A DNA stretch of 64,000 nt from Nesterenkonia lutea (GTDB lineage: Bacteria; Actinomycetota; Actinomycetes; Actinomycetales; Micrococcaceae), in NCBI RefSeq assembly GCF_014873955.1, contig NZ_JADBED010000001.1, positions 1,488,001 to 1,552,000 on the forward strand. Direction: 5' to 3'. Numbering within the stretch: position 1 is the first letter of the stretch; each line of letters begins with the position of its first letter. Below, one piece after another: positions 9,181 to 18,000 of the stretch. The notes under the pieces are model-generated. The model worked only from the letters and a program-made list of their open reading frames with translations, was not told the DNA's origin and made no database searches. Made by a program: the position numbers and the translations under genes.

Positions 9181-9208
9181 AGTGTTGTCCCAGCCGCATT
9201 TTCTGTGG

Positions 9209-9228
9209 CGTTTCAACGACTTGAAACG
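9209..9228. promoter_or_regulatory. inverted repeat upstream of the tRNA cluster
   Basis: CGTTTCAA-CGAC-TTGAAACG is a perfect inverted repeat with 8-bp arms and a 4-bp centre. It lies about 30 bp upstream of tRNA-Gly copy 2 (minus) and about 110 bp upstream of the nuclease-like gene (plus). It could be an operator or an upstream promoter element; I do not recognise a cognate regulator. Confidence 0.4.
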
Positions 9229-9336
9229 ATAGCGCAGGTCTCCACCGCTCGTCCAATCGAGTCGCTGCTGCGATCGCGGCGGTGCTTCCAGCGGCGGTGG
9301 TGGCGGCGGTGCATGTCAGCCGCAGGTGGCAGACTG

Positions 9337-10233
9337 ATGTCGATGACACAGCCGAGCCTCGCGCACGCCACAGACCATGGCCGCATGTATTCGCGTTCGA
9401 TCGGCGGCTCCCCCGAGGTGCCTTCGATCACGACGGTGATCTCCCAGGAGCACAAGGACATGACCGGGTGGGCCGGGCATATGGCCACCTCCGAACTGGT
9501 CAATGACCAGCGTCTGGCCGGTGCGATCGGCTCAGCCCCCGAGCTCAGACGTCTGGCCCGCCAGGCCTCCTCTGCCGCAGAGCGCTTCCGCGACGCGGCC
9601 GCCGCACGCGGTGATCGCGTGCACCACTACGCCGAGCAGGTGGCGCTGCGCTCCCTGGGGCTGCGTGACACCGCCGCGGCGGCGCGGGAGGTCCTGAGTG
9701 AGCACGCGGAGTCGAAGTTCGCCGACCGGTTCGACGAATGGTGGGAGCTCTACGGGGTCACGCCGCTGGCCGCAGAGGTGACCGTCTGGAACCACTCCCT
9801 GGGCTACGCGGGCACTCTGGACCTGGTGGCCGAGATCGGCGGACGCACCTGCATCATCGACTTCAAGACGAAGGGGCTCACCCGGGACGGACGCTCGAAG
9901 CCCTTGAACGAGTCTGTGGTGATGCAGCTGGTCGCCGGCATGCAGGGTGAGGAGATGCTGGTCGACGCTGCCTCCGGAGAGTGGACCGCGTGGCCCTACG
10001 GCGAGGCCCCGCTGCTGCTGGGCGTGGCCGTCTCCGAGGCGGAGGTGGTGGCGGCGCAGGCGAACCCGACGATCCTGAAGGCGCACTGGCACAAGTTCTG
10101 GGCGCTGCGACAGGTGTGGGAGCACAGCCGGACCACGGCCACGGCCGGGCTCGCCCTGCGCCCGATCGCCCCGCCGCCGGCGACGGTGGCACCGCTGACG
10201 CCCTCGACCTCGCCGGGATCTGCCGCAGACTGA
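9337..10233 (+). CDS. PD-(D/E)XK nuclease superfamily protein
   Basis: The C-terminal half carries a recognisable PD-(D/E)XK core: a conserved glutamate (EVTVWNHSLGYAG, Glu147), GTLDL (Asp162) and IIDFKTKG (Asp175, Lys177), in the order seen in RecB/YqaJ/Cas4-type exonucleases. The N-terminal part has a PSITTVIS segment, often seen in phage-type exonucleases. I choose the ATG at 9337 (298 residues). The frame is open further upstream to 9205, but that part is Arg/Trp-rich and unlike the rest. No helicase or recombinase partner is adjacent. The biological role is unknown. It sits alone between a tRNA cluster and def. Confidence 0.7.
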   Translation: MSMTQPSLAHATDHGRMYSRSIGGSPEVPSITTVISQEHKDMTGWAGHMATSELVNDQRLAGAIGSAPELRRLARQASSAAERFRDAAAARGDRVHHYAEQVALRSLGLRDTAAAAREVLSEHAESKFADRFDEWWELYGVTPLAAEVTVWNHSLGYAGTLDLVAEIGGRTCIIDFKTKGLTRDGRSKPLNESVVMQLVAGMQGEEMLVDAASGEWTAWPYGEAPLLLGVAVSEAEVVAAQANPTILKAHWHKFWALRQVWEHSRTTATAGLALRPIAPPPATVAPLTPSTSPGSAAD

Positions 10234-10316
10234 GCGAACGCGTCATGCCCGACAGTGCGACTCGAAGGTCTGTCCACGGGTCGGACGACGAGGGAAGACG
10301 ATGAAAGAATAGGTCC

Positions 10317-10907
10317 ATGACTGTCCTGAGCATCCGCATGATCGGCGATCCCGTGCTGCGCACACCGGCCACCGATGCGGCGACCTCTGACCCCGGCACG
10401 CGTGAACTCCTCGCGAACATGTTCGAGACCATGGATGCGGTCGGGGGCATCGGACTGGCCGCCCCCCAGATCGGCGTAGGCCGGCGCCTGTTCACCTATG
10501 ACGTCGCCGGGGTGCGCGGGGCCGTGGTCAATCCTGAGCTGCAGCCGATCGGCAAGCCCAGCTTCACTGCTCGCGTGCCCGATCATGGCCCGGCGGAGGG
10601 TGAGAACCTGCTGCGCGAGGGCTGCCTCTCCGTGGCGGACATCTACGCCCCGGTGATCCGCTGGCAGCAGGTGCTGCTGCGCGGCACCGACCAGGAGGGT
10701 TCACCGATCGAGATCGAGGCCTCGGGACTGCTGGCAGCCTGCTTCCAGCATGAGATCGACCACCTCGACGGACGCCTCTTCGTGGACCGCCTGACCGGTG
10801 CGGAGAAGCACGCCGCCGCCCGCGCGCTGCGCTCTCCCGAGTATGGTCGGGCGATCAGTCAGACGCAGGTCGCCCGGCGTCCCAGCAGCAGCTTCTTCGC
10901 CTCCTGA
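10317..10907 (+). CDS. def: peptide deformylase
   Basis: Def removes the N-formyl group from nascent proteins. All three family motifs are present: GIGLAAPQ (residues 44-51), EGCLS (101-105, metal ligand Cys103) and HEIDH (145-149, metal ligands His145 and His149, catalytic Glu146). The 196-residue protein has a C-terminal extension of about 30 residues. fmt starts 14 bp downstream, so formylation and deformylation are encoded together. No strong Shine-Dalgarno is seen. AAGAAT six bases before the ATG may be a -10 for a leaderless message. Confidence 0.98.
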   Translation: MTVLSIRMIGDPVLRTPATDAATSDPGTRELLANMFETMDAVGGIGLAAPQIGVGRRLFTYDVAGVRGAVVNPELQPIGKPSFTARVPDHGPAEGENLLREGCLSVADIYAPVIRWQQVLLRGTDQEGSPIEIEASGLLAACFQHEIDHLDGRLFVDRLTGAEKHAAARALRSPEYGRAISQTQVARRPSSSFFAS

Positions 10908-10921
10908 AAGGCCCCGCCACC

Positions 10922-12055
10922 ATGCAGCAGTTCACCGCCGAGTCCCTGGCCGCGGCGCGCGCCGAGACGCGCGCTCCGGGGCAGGGACGACTGATCTTCG
11001 CCGGCACGCCTGAGATCGCCGCGACCTGTCTGCGCTCACTCCTGGAGGACGGCGCCCAGGTCGCAGCGGTGCTCACCCGACCAGACGCCCCCGTGGGACG
11101 ACGGCGCCGGCTGACCCCCTCCCCCGTCGCGCAGGCGGCCGAGGCCGCCGGCATCCCGGTCATCAAGGCCGACTCCGTGGACTCTGCCGTGACCGCGGAG
11201 CTGCGCCGCGTCGAGGCCGATCTGGGCGTGGTCGTCGCCTATGGGGCACTGCTCCCAGAGGCGGCGCTGCAGGTCCCCGCCCGGGGCTGGGTCAACCTCC
11301 ACTATTCGAACCTGCCGGCCTACCGCGGCGCCGCGCCCGTGCCGCACGCGCTGCTCGCCGGGGAGACGGCGACGGCGGCCACGGTCTTCCAGCTCGAGCG
11401 CGGCATGGACACCGGCCCCGTCCATGGAGCGTGCAGCTACGAGATCCGCGAGGCCACCTCGGCGGGGACCGTGCTCGAGGAGCTCACGCGTCTCGGCGCC
11501 GAGCTGCTCACAGTGCTGCTGCCCAGGCTCCTCGACGGCAGCTCGGTGCCCCGCCCGCAGCAGGGTTCGCCCAGCTTCGCGCCCAAGCTGACCCGCGAAG
11601 ATGCCTTCGTCGATCCCCGCGGACGCGCCGCGGATCTGGTCCGCCGCATTAACGCCACCATCCCCGAGCCTGGAGCCTGGACGCTCAACGCGGACCAGCG
11701 GATCAAGCTCGGCGTCGCGCGGCTGCACCGGACTCCGACCGAACCCGCCTCCGCCGAGGCAGCCGCTGCCGCACTGGCCGACGCCACCACCGGCGAGGTG
11801 CTGCGGCTTCCCGCAGAACATCCGGGACAGCCGGACGTCGTTGCATTCCGGGCCGGAGACGGCGAAGCCGTGGTGCTCTCCGGGGTGCAGCCTGCCGGCA
11901 AGAACATGCTCAGCGCCGCCGACTGGCACCGCGGGCTGCACGGCCCGGTGCGGCTGGGACCGGTTGGACCGGGCGACCCGGAGCAGAGCCAGGACACCTC
12001 GGCGCAGAACCCCAGGATCGAATCCTCCACCCCCACGGAAGAGCAGAACGCATGA
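10922..12055 (+). CDS. fmt: methionyl-tRNA formyltransferase
   Basis: Fmt formylates initiator Met-tRNA with 10-formyl-tetrahydrofolate. The catalytic triad expected from E. coli is present as Asn125, His127 and Asp163, in WVNLHYSNLPAYRGAAP and ERGMDTGPV. The family's usual SLLP is SNLP here. The N-terminal Rossmann strand RLIFAGTPEIA begins at residue 23, so the protein carries about 20 extra N-terminal residues. The C-terminal OB-like domain follows from about residue 230. The stop overlaps the rsmB start by 4 bp (ATGA). Confidence 0.97.
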   Translation: MQQFTAESLAAARAETRAPGQGRLIFAGTPEIAATCLRSLLEDGAQVAAVLTRPDAPVGRRRRLTPSPVAQAAEAAGIPVIKADSVDSAVTAELRRVEADLGVVVAYGALLPEAALQVPARGWVNLHYSNLPAYRGAAPVPHALLAGETATAATVFQLERGMDTGPVHGACSYEIREATSAGTVLEELTRLGAELLTVLLPRLLDGSSVPRPQQGSPSFAPKLTREDAFVDPRGRAADLVRRINATIPEPGAWTLNADQRIKLGVARLHRTPTEPASAEAAAAALADATTGEVLRLPAEHPGQPDVVAFRAGDGEAVVLSGVQPAGKNMLSAADWHRGLHGPVRLGPVGPGDPEQSQDTSAQNPRIESSTPTEEQNA

Positions 12056-13644
12056 GCCACAGCGGCCCAGACCACGGCCAGCCCCGCAGTCGGAGGAACG
12101 AGAAGGGACGTGAACGCAACCGCGGCGCCCGGACGGACAGGCCGGGCACCTCCCGCGGCTTCAGCGCGTCAGCTCCTGCGCAGCGCAAGCGCCGTGCCGA
12201 TCCGGCCCGACTCACGGCCTTCACCGTGCTCAGGGCGGTCAGCCGGGACGATGCCTACGCCAACCTGACGCTGCCCGCGGAGATCCGTCGGCAGCGTCTG
12301 GACAAGCGCGATGCCGCCTTCGCCACGGAGCTGACCTATGGCACGCTGCGAGGCACCGGCACCTACGACGCGATCCTCAGCGCCTGCGTGGACCGCCCGC
12401 TCGCCGAGCTGGACGCCCCCGTGCTCGACGCGCTGCGTCTGGGCGCCCACCAGCTGCTGAACATGCGCGTGGAGACCCATGCGGCAGTGGACGAGACCGT
12501 CGCTCTGGTGCGCAGTGAGATCGGCGCAGGCCCCAGCGGGCTGGTCAATGCGGTCCTGCGCAAGGTCAGCGCCAGGCCGCTGGGTGAGTGGACCGAGCGG
12601 CTCGCGGAGGAGGGACAGCTCAGCGGCGACGACGCGCTCGCGCTGACCCATGCGCACCCGGCCTGGGTGGTGCGTGCGCTGCGCCAGTCGCTTCGGCTCC
12701 ACGGCCGCGGCCAGCAGCTGGAAGCCCTGCTGCGTGCAGACAACGCCGCCCCCGAAGTGCACCTGGTGGAGCTGCCGGGGGTGGCCGAGGAGTCAGGTCA
12801 GCATCTGGGCAGCGCCGCCGAGGCCGGCGCCACGGTGTCCTCCGCCCTGGAAGGGGCAGCCATCTTCCGCGGCGGGGACATCGCCCGTCTGGCGGGCACC
12901 CGGGAGGGCCAGCTCAGGGTCCAGGACATCGGGTCACAATGGGTCACCCGGGCTCTGGCCGGAGCGGAGCTCGCCACAGCAGCCGTCGGGTCCCCTCAGC
13001 CGGAGCGCTGGCTGGACCTCTGTGCCGGTCCGGGAGGCAAGGCCGCACTGCTGGCGGCCCTCGCCGCACAGCGCGAGGCGACCGTGCTGGCCAATGAGCC
13101 GGCCCCCCACCGGGCCGAACTGGTGACCAGGGCACTGTCCGCGGTCTCGCCCGAGGTCTGGACCGTGCGCACCGGAGACGGACGCACCATCGGCGAGGAG
13201 GCTGGTGACCAGGGGTTCCATCGCATTCTGATCGATGCCCCGTGCACCGGTCTCGGCGCGCTGCGCCGGCGACCCGAGGCCCGATGGCGCCGGACCCCCG
13301 GGGACCTCTCGGGGCTCACCGCGCTCCAGCAGGAGCTGCTCGACGCCGCCGTCGGAGCGCTGGCTCCGGGAGGCCTGCTGGCCTACGTCACCTGCTCCCC
13401 CCATGTCGCCGAGACGGTCATCCAGGTCGAGGACCTGCTTCGACGGCACCCTGAGCTGCAGCTGCTCGACGCCCATGAGCCGATGCGGGCCGCGGCCCTG
13501 CCGGCAGGTCGGGAGCTCCTGGCAGGGGGTGATGAGCAGGCGGGCACCGAGACGGCGCGGCGCTGCGTCCAGCTGTGGCCGCACGTGCACGGCACCGACG
13601 CGATGTTCTTCGCGCTGCTCCAACGCCCGCTCCAGGCCAGCTGA
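12052..13644 (+). CDS. rsmB: 16S rRNA (cytosine-967-C5)-methyltransferase
   Basis: RsmB (Fmu/Sun) methylates C967 of 16S rRNA using SAM. The 530-residue protein has a basic disordered N-terminus (residues 1-48), a NusB-like helical domain (about 50-190) and a C-terminal Rossmann methyltransferase with SAM loop DLCAGPGGKAAL. The two catalytic cysteines are Cys398 (DAPCTG) and Cys448 (TCSPH). It overlaps fmt by 4 bp and precedes rpe, an order common in actinobacteria. Confidence 0.95.
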   Translation: MSHSGPDHGQPRSRRNEKGRERNRGARTDRPGTSRGFSASAPAQRKRRADPARLTAFTVLRAVSRDDAYANLTLPAEIRRQRLDKRDAAFATELTYGTLRGTGTYDAILSACVDRPLAELDAPVLDALRLGAHQLLNMRVETHAAVDETVALVRSEIGAGPSGLVNAVLRKVSARPLGEWTERLAEEGQLSGDDALALTHAHPAWVVRALRQSLRLHGRGQQLEALLRADNAAPEVHLVELPGVAEESGQHLGSAAEAGATVSSALEGAAIFRGGDIARLAGTREGQLRVQDIGSQWVTRALAGAELATAAVGSPQPERWLDLCAGPGGKAALLAALAAQREATVLANEPAPHRAELVTRALSAVSPEVWTVRTGDGRTIGEEAGDQGFHRILIDAPCTGLGALRRRPEARWRRTPGDLSGLTALQQELLDAAVGALAPGGLLAYVTCSPHVAETVIQVEDLLRRHPELQLLDAHEPMRAAALPAGRELLAGGDEQAGTETARRCVQLWPHVHGTDAMFFALLQRPLQAS

Positions 13645-13668
13645 GGGCTGGTGGGGCTGCAGGGCCGG

Positions 13669-13674
13669 TAGGAT
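13669..13674 (+). promoter_or_regulatory. -10 element for a leaderless rpe mRNA
   Basis: TAGGAT lies exactly 6 bp before the rpe GTG, so transcription should begin on or next to the start codon. No convincing -35 is seen. Confidence 0.6.
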
Positions 13675-13680
13675 CGACTC

Positions 13681-14334
13681 GTGAGCCGCCCCTGCATCCA
13701 CCCCAGCATCCTCAACGCCGACTTCGCCAACCTCCAGCGAGAACTCGGCCGCATCCGCACCGCCGACGCCGTGCATGTCGATGTCATGGACAACCATTTC
13801 GTGCCCAACCTGACCATCGGCCTGCCCGTGGTGAAGTCCCTGCGCGCGGCCACCGAGCTCCCCATAGACGTGCACCTGATGATCGAGGATCCGGACGTCT
13901 GGGCCCCGCAGTACGCCGAGCTGGGCTGTGAGTCGGTGACCTTCCATGCCGAGGCCGCGCAGGCCCCCATCCGGCTGGCCCGAGAACTTCGCGCCCAGGG
14001 CGCGAGGTCGGCCATGGCGCTGAAGCCCGCCACGCCCATCGAGCCCTACCTGGACATGCTCGGAGAGCTCGACATGCTGCTGCTGATGACGGTGGAGCCG
14101 GGCTTCGGCGGGCAGAGCTTCCTCGACCTCATCCTGCCGAAGATCCGCCGCGCGCGTGCGGCGGTCGATGATCTGGGCGGAGAGATCGCCCTGCAGGTGG
14201 ACGGAGGGATCAGCGCGGAGACCATCGCCCGGGCCGCCGAGGCGGGCGCGGACACGTTCGTGGCCGGCTCAGCCGTCTACTCGGCCGCAGATCCGGAAGC
14301 GGCCATCGCCGAGCTGCGCGCTCTGGCCGGCTGA
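13681..14334 (+). CDS. rpe: ribulose-phosphate 3-epimerase
   Basis: Rpe interconverts ribulose 5-phosphate and xylulose 5-phosphate in the pentose phosphate pathway, and so supplies the ribulose 5-phosphate used by the riboflavin enzymes. The 217-residue barrel has [10 protein letters not shown], the metal-binding [12 protein letters not shown] strand (His32, Asp34), [20 protein letters not shown] and LQVDGGIS. The GTG start at 13681 follows a -10 hexamer by 6 bp, which suggests a leaderless transcript. It is 36 bp after rsmB. Confidence 0.98.
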   Translation: MSRPCIHPSILNADFANLQRELGRIRTADAVHVDVMDNHFVPNLTIGLPVVKSLRAATELPIDVHLMIEDPDVWAPQYAELGCESVTFHAEAAQAPIRLARELRAQGARSAMALKPATPIEPYLDMLGELDMLLLMTVEPGFGGQSFLDLILPKIRRARAAVDDLGGEIALQVDGGISAETIARAAEAGADTFVAGSAVYSAADPEAAIAELRALAG

Positions 14335-14363
14335 ACAGCCGGGCCCCACCCAGGGACGAGAAA

Positions 14364-14407
14364 ACCGGCGGTGCTCTCAACCTTCCCCAGAAGAGAGCAC
14401 CGCCGGT
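14364..14407 (-). terminator. bidirectional terminator between rpe and nrdR
   Basis: A perfect 15-bp stem (arms 14364-14378 and 14393-14407, core ACCGGCGGTGCTCTC) lies between the convergent rpe and nrdR genes. It is followed by TTTT only on the minus strand, so it fits nrdR best, but it can act on both. Confidence 0.8.
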
Positions 14408-14419
14408 ACACCACTGAGT

Positions 14420-14923
14420 CTAGCGGAATCCGAATCTCGGCTGCACCACGGTTGCACCTGAACTTGAAGGTCCGTGCAGCTCCTCGCGGCGGAGCTCAGA
14501 TATCGCGTTCTCGAAGTCCTGCAGCGACTCGAAGCCGCGGTACACCGAGGCGAAGCGCATATACGCCACCACGTCGAGTCGCCGCAGCGGGCCGAGGATT
14601 GCGAGACCGACGTCGTTGGCGTCCACCTCGGCATTGCCGGCGGCGCGGATGGCCTCCTCCACCTCCTGAGCGAGCACTGCGAGATCGTCATTGGAGACGG
14701 GTCGGCCCTGACAGGCCTTGCGCACGCCGTTGATGACCTTGGAGCGGTCGAAGGGCTCGGCGGCGCCGGATCGCTTGATCACGTTGAGACTGGTGGTCTC
14801 CATCGTGGTGAAGCGTTTGGAGCACTGCGGACATTGGCGGCGGCGACGAATGCCGGAGCCGTCGTCCAGCATGCGCGAATCGACGACCCGGGATGAGTCA
14901 TGGCGGCAGTAGGGGCAGTACAT
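14420..14923 (-). CDS. nrdR: transcriptional repressor of ribonucleotide reductase genes
   Basis: NrdR senses ATP/dATP and represses nrd genes. The 167-residue protein has an N-terminal zinc ribbon (Cys3, Cys6, Cys31, Cys34) followed by the ATP-cone domain (about residues 49-139; [18 protein letters not shown]). The C-terminal tail is slightly longer than usual. TAGACT 6 bp before the ATG predicts a leaderless message. Two NrdR boxes immediately upstream point to autorepression. dnaE ends 95 bp upstream on the same strand. Confidence 0.97.
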   Translation of the reverse strand: MYCPYCRHDSSRVVDSRMLDDGSGIRRRRQCPQCSKRFTTMETTSLNVIKRSGAAEPFDRSKVINGVRKACQGRPVSNDDLAVLAQEVEEAIRAAGNAEVDANDVGLAILGPLRRLDVVAYMRFASVYRGFESLQDFENAISELRREELHGPSSSGATVVQPRFGFR

Positions 14924-14929
14924 GCGGCG

Positions 14930-14935
14930 AGTCTA
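14930..14935 (-). promoter_or_regulatory. -10 element for nrdR
   Basis: TAGACT on the minus strand lies exactly 6 bp before the nrdR ATG. NrdR box 1 starts 2 bp further upstream, so a bound repressor would cover the core promoter. Confidence 0.6.
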
Positions 14936-14937
14936 CT

Positions 14938-14951
14938 CACTACATATAGTG
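14938..14951. promoter_or_regulatory. NrdR box 1
   Basis: CACTACATATAGTG fits the published NrdR-box pattern (core CwAnATnTwG flanked by aca/tgt). It is an almost perfect palindrome directly upstream of the nrdR -10. Confidence 0.8.
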
Positions 14952-14968
14952 CACCTCAAATCCTGGAC

Positions 14969-14982
14969 CACAAGATGTTGTG
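14969..14982. promoter_or_regulatory. NrdR box 2
   Basis: CACAAGATGTTGTG fits the same pattern as box 1 and lies exactly 31 bp from it (start to start), about three helical turns, the spacing typical of paired NrdR boxes. Confidence 0.8.
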
Positions 14983-15018
14983 GCTGTGAGGCCCCGGGCG
15001 ACCAAGCCTCAGGAGCTG

Positions 15019-18000
15019 TCACGGCTCGAGACATCCCGGACCCAGCAGGACCTTGAGGTCTCCGAACAGCGCGGGTGAGGGACTGACCTGATATTCATGT
15101 CCGAGCCGCATGACCTCTATCCGGTCCCCGGAGAGCAGCCGCACGTGGACGTCACTGGTTCCGCGGTGTGCCTTCAACGTCCTGCCCAGCTCGGTGACCA
15201 GCCGCTCGGAGGCGCGCTGGGAGGGCACGGACACCACCACGGGACCGGCGGCGCCGTCCTCGTTGATCTCCGGGACGACCACGTCCATGGCCTTGAGCGT
15301 CACGCTGCCGTCTTCTCGCCGATCGATCTGTCCCTTCACAGAGACCACGAGGTCCTCAGCAAGGATCATGGAGACCGCCTGGTAGGTCTTGCCGAAGAAC
15401 ATGACCTCGATGGTGCCGGCCATGTCCTCGATCTCGGCCCGCGCATAGGGGTTGCCCGAGGATTTCGCGACACGTCGCTGCAGGGAGGTGATCATCCCGG
15501 CGATGGTGATGCCCGCGCCGTCGGCGGGTCCGTCCTCCCCCATCACCGAGGAGATGGACCGGTCGGCGTGGTGCGCCAGGACCCGCTCCAGCCCCTGCAG
15601 CGGATGGTCGGAGACATAGAGGCCGAGCATCTCGCGCTCGAAGGAGAGCTTGTCCATCTTCTCCCACTCCGGCAGATCGGGCACGCTGACCGAGAGCGAG
15701 TCCCCCAGCTCCATGTCGGCGCTGCCGAAGAGGTCGGTCTCGTAGGCCTGGGAGCCCTTCTTCTCCGAGATCGCCTGATCGATGGCCTGCTCGTGGATGG
15801 TCACCAGCGCCCGCCGGGTGTGACCGAGCTCGTCGAATCCCCCGGCCTTGATCAGCGACTCGATGGTGCGCTTATTGCACACCTGCATCGGGACCTTCTT
15901 CAGGAAGTCGGCGAAGGTCTCATAGGCGCCCTTCTCCTCACGGGCCGAGACCATGCCGGCCACCACGTTGGAGCCCACATTGCGCACCGCGCCCATGCCG
16001 AAGCGGATCGTGTCATCGCCGACCGGGGTGAAGGTCAGCGCGGATTCGTTGATGCTCGGTGAGGTCACCGTGACACCCATGCGTCGACACTCGGAGAGGT
16101 AGAGCGCGAGCTTGTCGCGGTTCTCACCCACCGAGGTCAGCAGGGCGGCCAGGTACTCGGCGGGATAGTTGGCCTTGAGATAGGCGGTCCAGTAGGCGAT
16201 GAGCCCGTAGGCGGCGGTGTGCGCCTTGTTGAAGGCGTAGTCGGAGAAGGGCAGCAGGACATCCCACAGCGCCTTGATCGCCGCAGCCGAGTACCCGTGC
16301 TCCTCCATGCCACCAGAGAAGTTCACATACTGCTTGTCCAGCTCGGACTTCTTCTTCTTGCCCATCGCGCGGCGCAGGATGTCGGCCTGGCCCAGGGAAT
16401 AGCCCGCCACCTTCTGCGCGATGGCCATGACCTGCTCCTGGTACACGATCAGCCCGTGGGTGGTGCCGAGGATCTCGCGCAGCGGCTCCTCCAGCTCCGG
16501 ATGGATCGGACTGACGTCCTGGTGCCCGTTCTTGCGCAGCGCGTAGTTGGTGTGCGAGTTCGCACCCATCGGGCCTGGTCGGTAGAGCGCCAGAGCCGCA
16601 GAGATGTCCTCGAAGTTGTCCGGGCGCATCAGCCGCAGCAGCGAGCGCATGCCGCCGCCGTCGAGCTGGAAGACTCCCAGGGTGTCCCCGCGCGCAAGCA
16701 GGTCATAGGCTGCTCGGTCGGTCAGCTCCAGGTTCTCGAGGTCCACCTCGATGCCCTTGTTGAGCTGGATGTTCTCCAGGGCGTCGGAGATGATCGTGAG
16801 GTTGCGCAGCCCGAGGAAGTCCATCTTGATCAGGCCGAGGTTCTCGCAGATCGGATAGTCGAACTGCGTGATGATCGCGCCGTCCTGCTCGCGCTTCATG
16901 ATCGGAATGATGTCGATCAGCGGATCACTGGACATGATGACCCCGGCCGCGTGCACTCCGTACTGCCGCTTGAGGCCCTCGAGGCCTGAGGCGAGATTGA
17001 AGATCTCCTTCATCCTCGGATCAGAGTCGAGGAACTCGCGCATCTCGGCGGCCTCGGAGTACCGCGCCGACTTCGACTCATAGATGTCCCCCAGCGGCAT
17101 GGGCTTGCCCATGGCGTCCGGCGGCATCTTCTTGGTCAGCTGGTCTCCGGTGGAGAAGGGCTCGCCCATCACACGTGCCGAGTCCTTCAGCGCCTGCTTG
17201 GACTTGATCGTGCCGTAGGTGACGATCATGGCGACGCGTTCGTCACCGTATTTGTTCACCACATACTGGATGACCTCGGAGCGACGTCGATCGTCGAAGT
17301 CGACGTCGAAGTCGGGCATGGACACACGGTCGGGGTTGAGGAAGCGCTCGAAGATCAGCCCGTGCTGCAGCGGGTTCAGATCCGTGATGCGCATCGCGAA
17401 GGCGACCATCGAGCCGGGCCCTGATCCTCGGCCCGGCCCGACCCTGATGCCCTGCTCCTTGGCCCAGGTGATGAAGTCGGCCACGACCAGGAAGTAGCCG
17501 GGGAAGCCCATCTGGGTGATGACGCCGATCTCATACTCGGCCTGCTTGCGGACTTCGTCCGGGATGCCCTGCGGGAACCGGTAGTGCAGGCCCTTTTCGA
17601 CCTCCTGGATGAACCAGGACTCCTCGGACTCACCCTCGGGCACCGGGAAGCGGGGCATGTAGGAGGCGGATTCGTTGAACTCGACCTGGCAGCGCTCGGC
17701 GATGGCCAGAGTGTTGTCGCAGGCCTCCGGGAAGTCGCGGAAGAGATCACGCATCTCCGCGGCCGATTTGAGGTAGAACTCCTCGGAGCCGAACTTGAAC
17801 CGGTTGGGGTCATCCAGGGTGGAGTTGGACTGCACGCACAGCAGCGCCCCGTGGGCCTTGTGGTCATGCTGGTGGGTGTAGTGCAGGTCATTGGTCGCGA
17901 CCATCGGCATGTTCAGCTCGCGGGCGAGCTTGATCAGGTCCTGCTTGACCTTGCGCTCGATGTCCAGGCCGTGGTCCATGAGCTCGCAGTAGAAGTTCTC

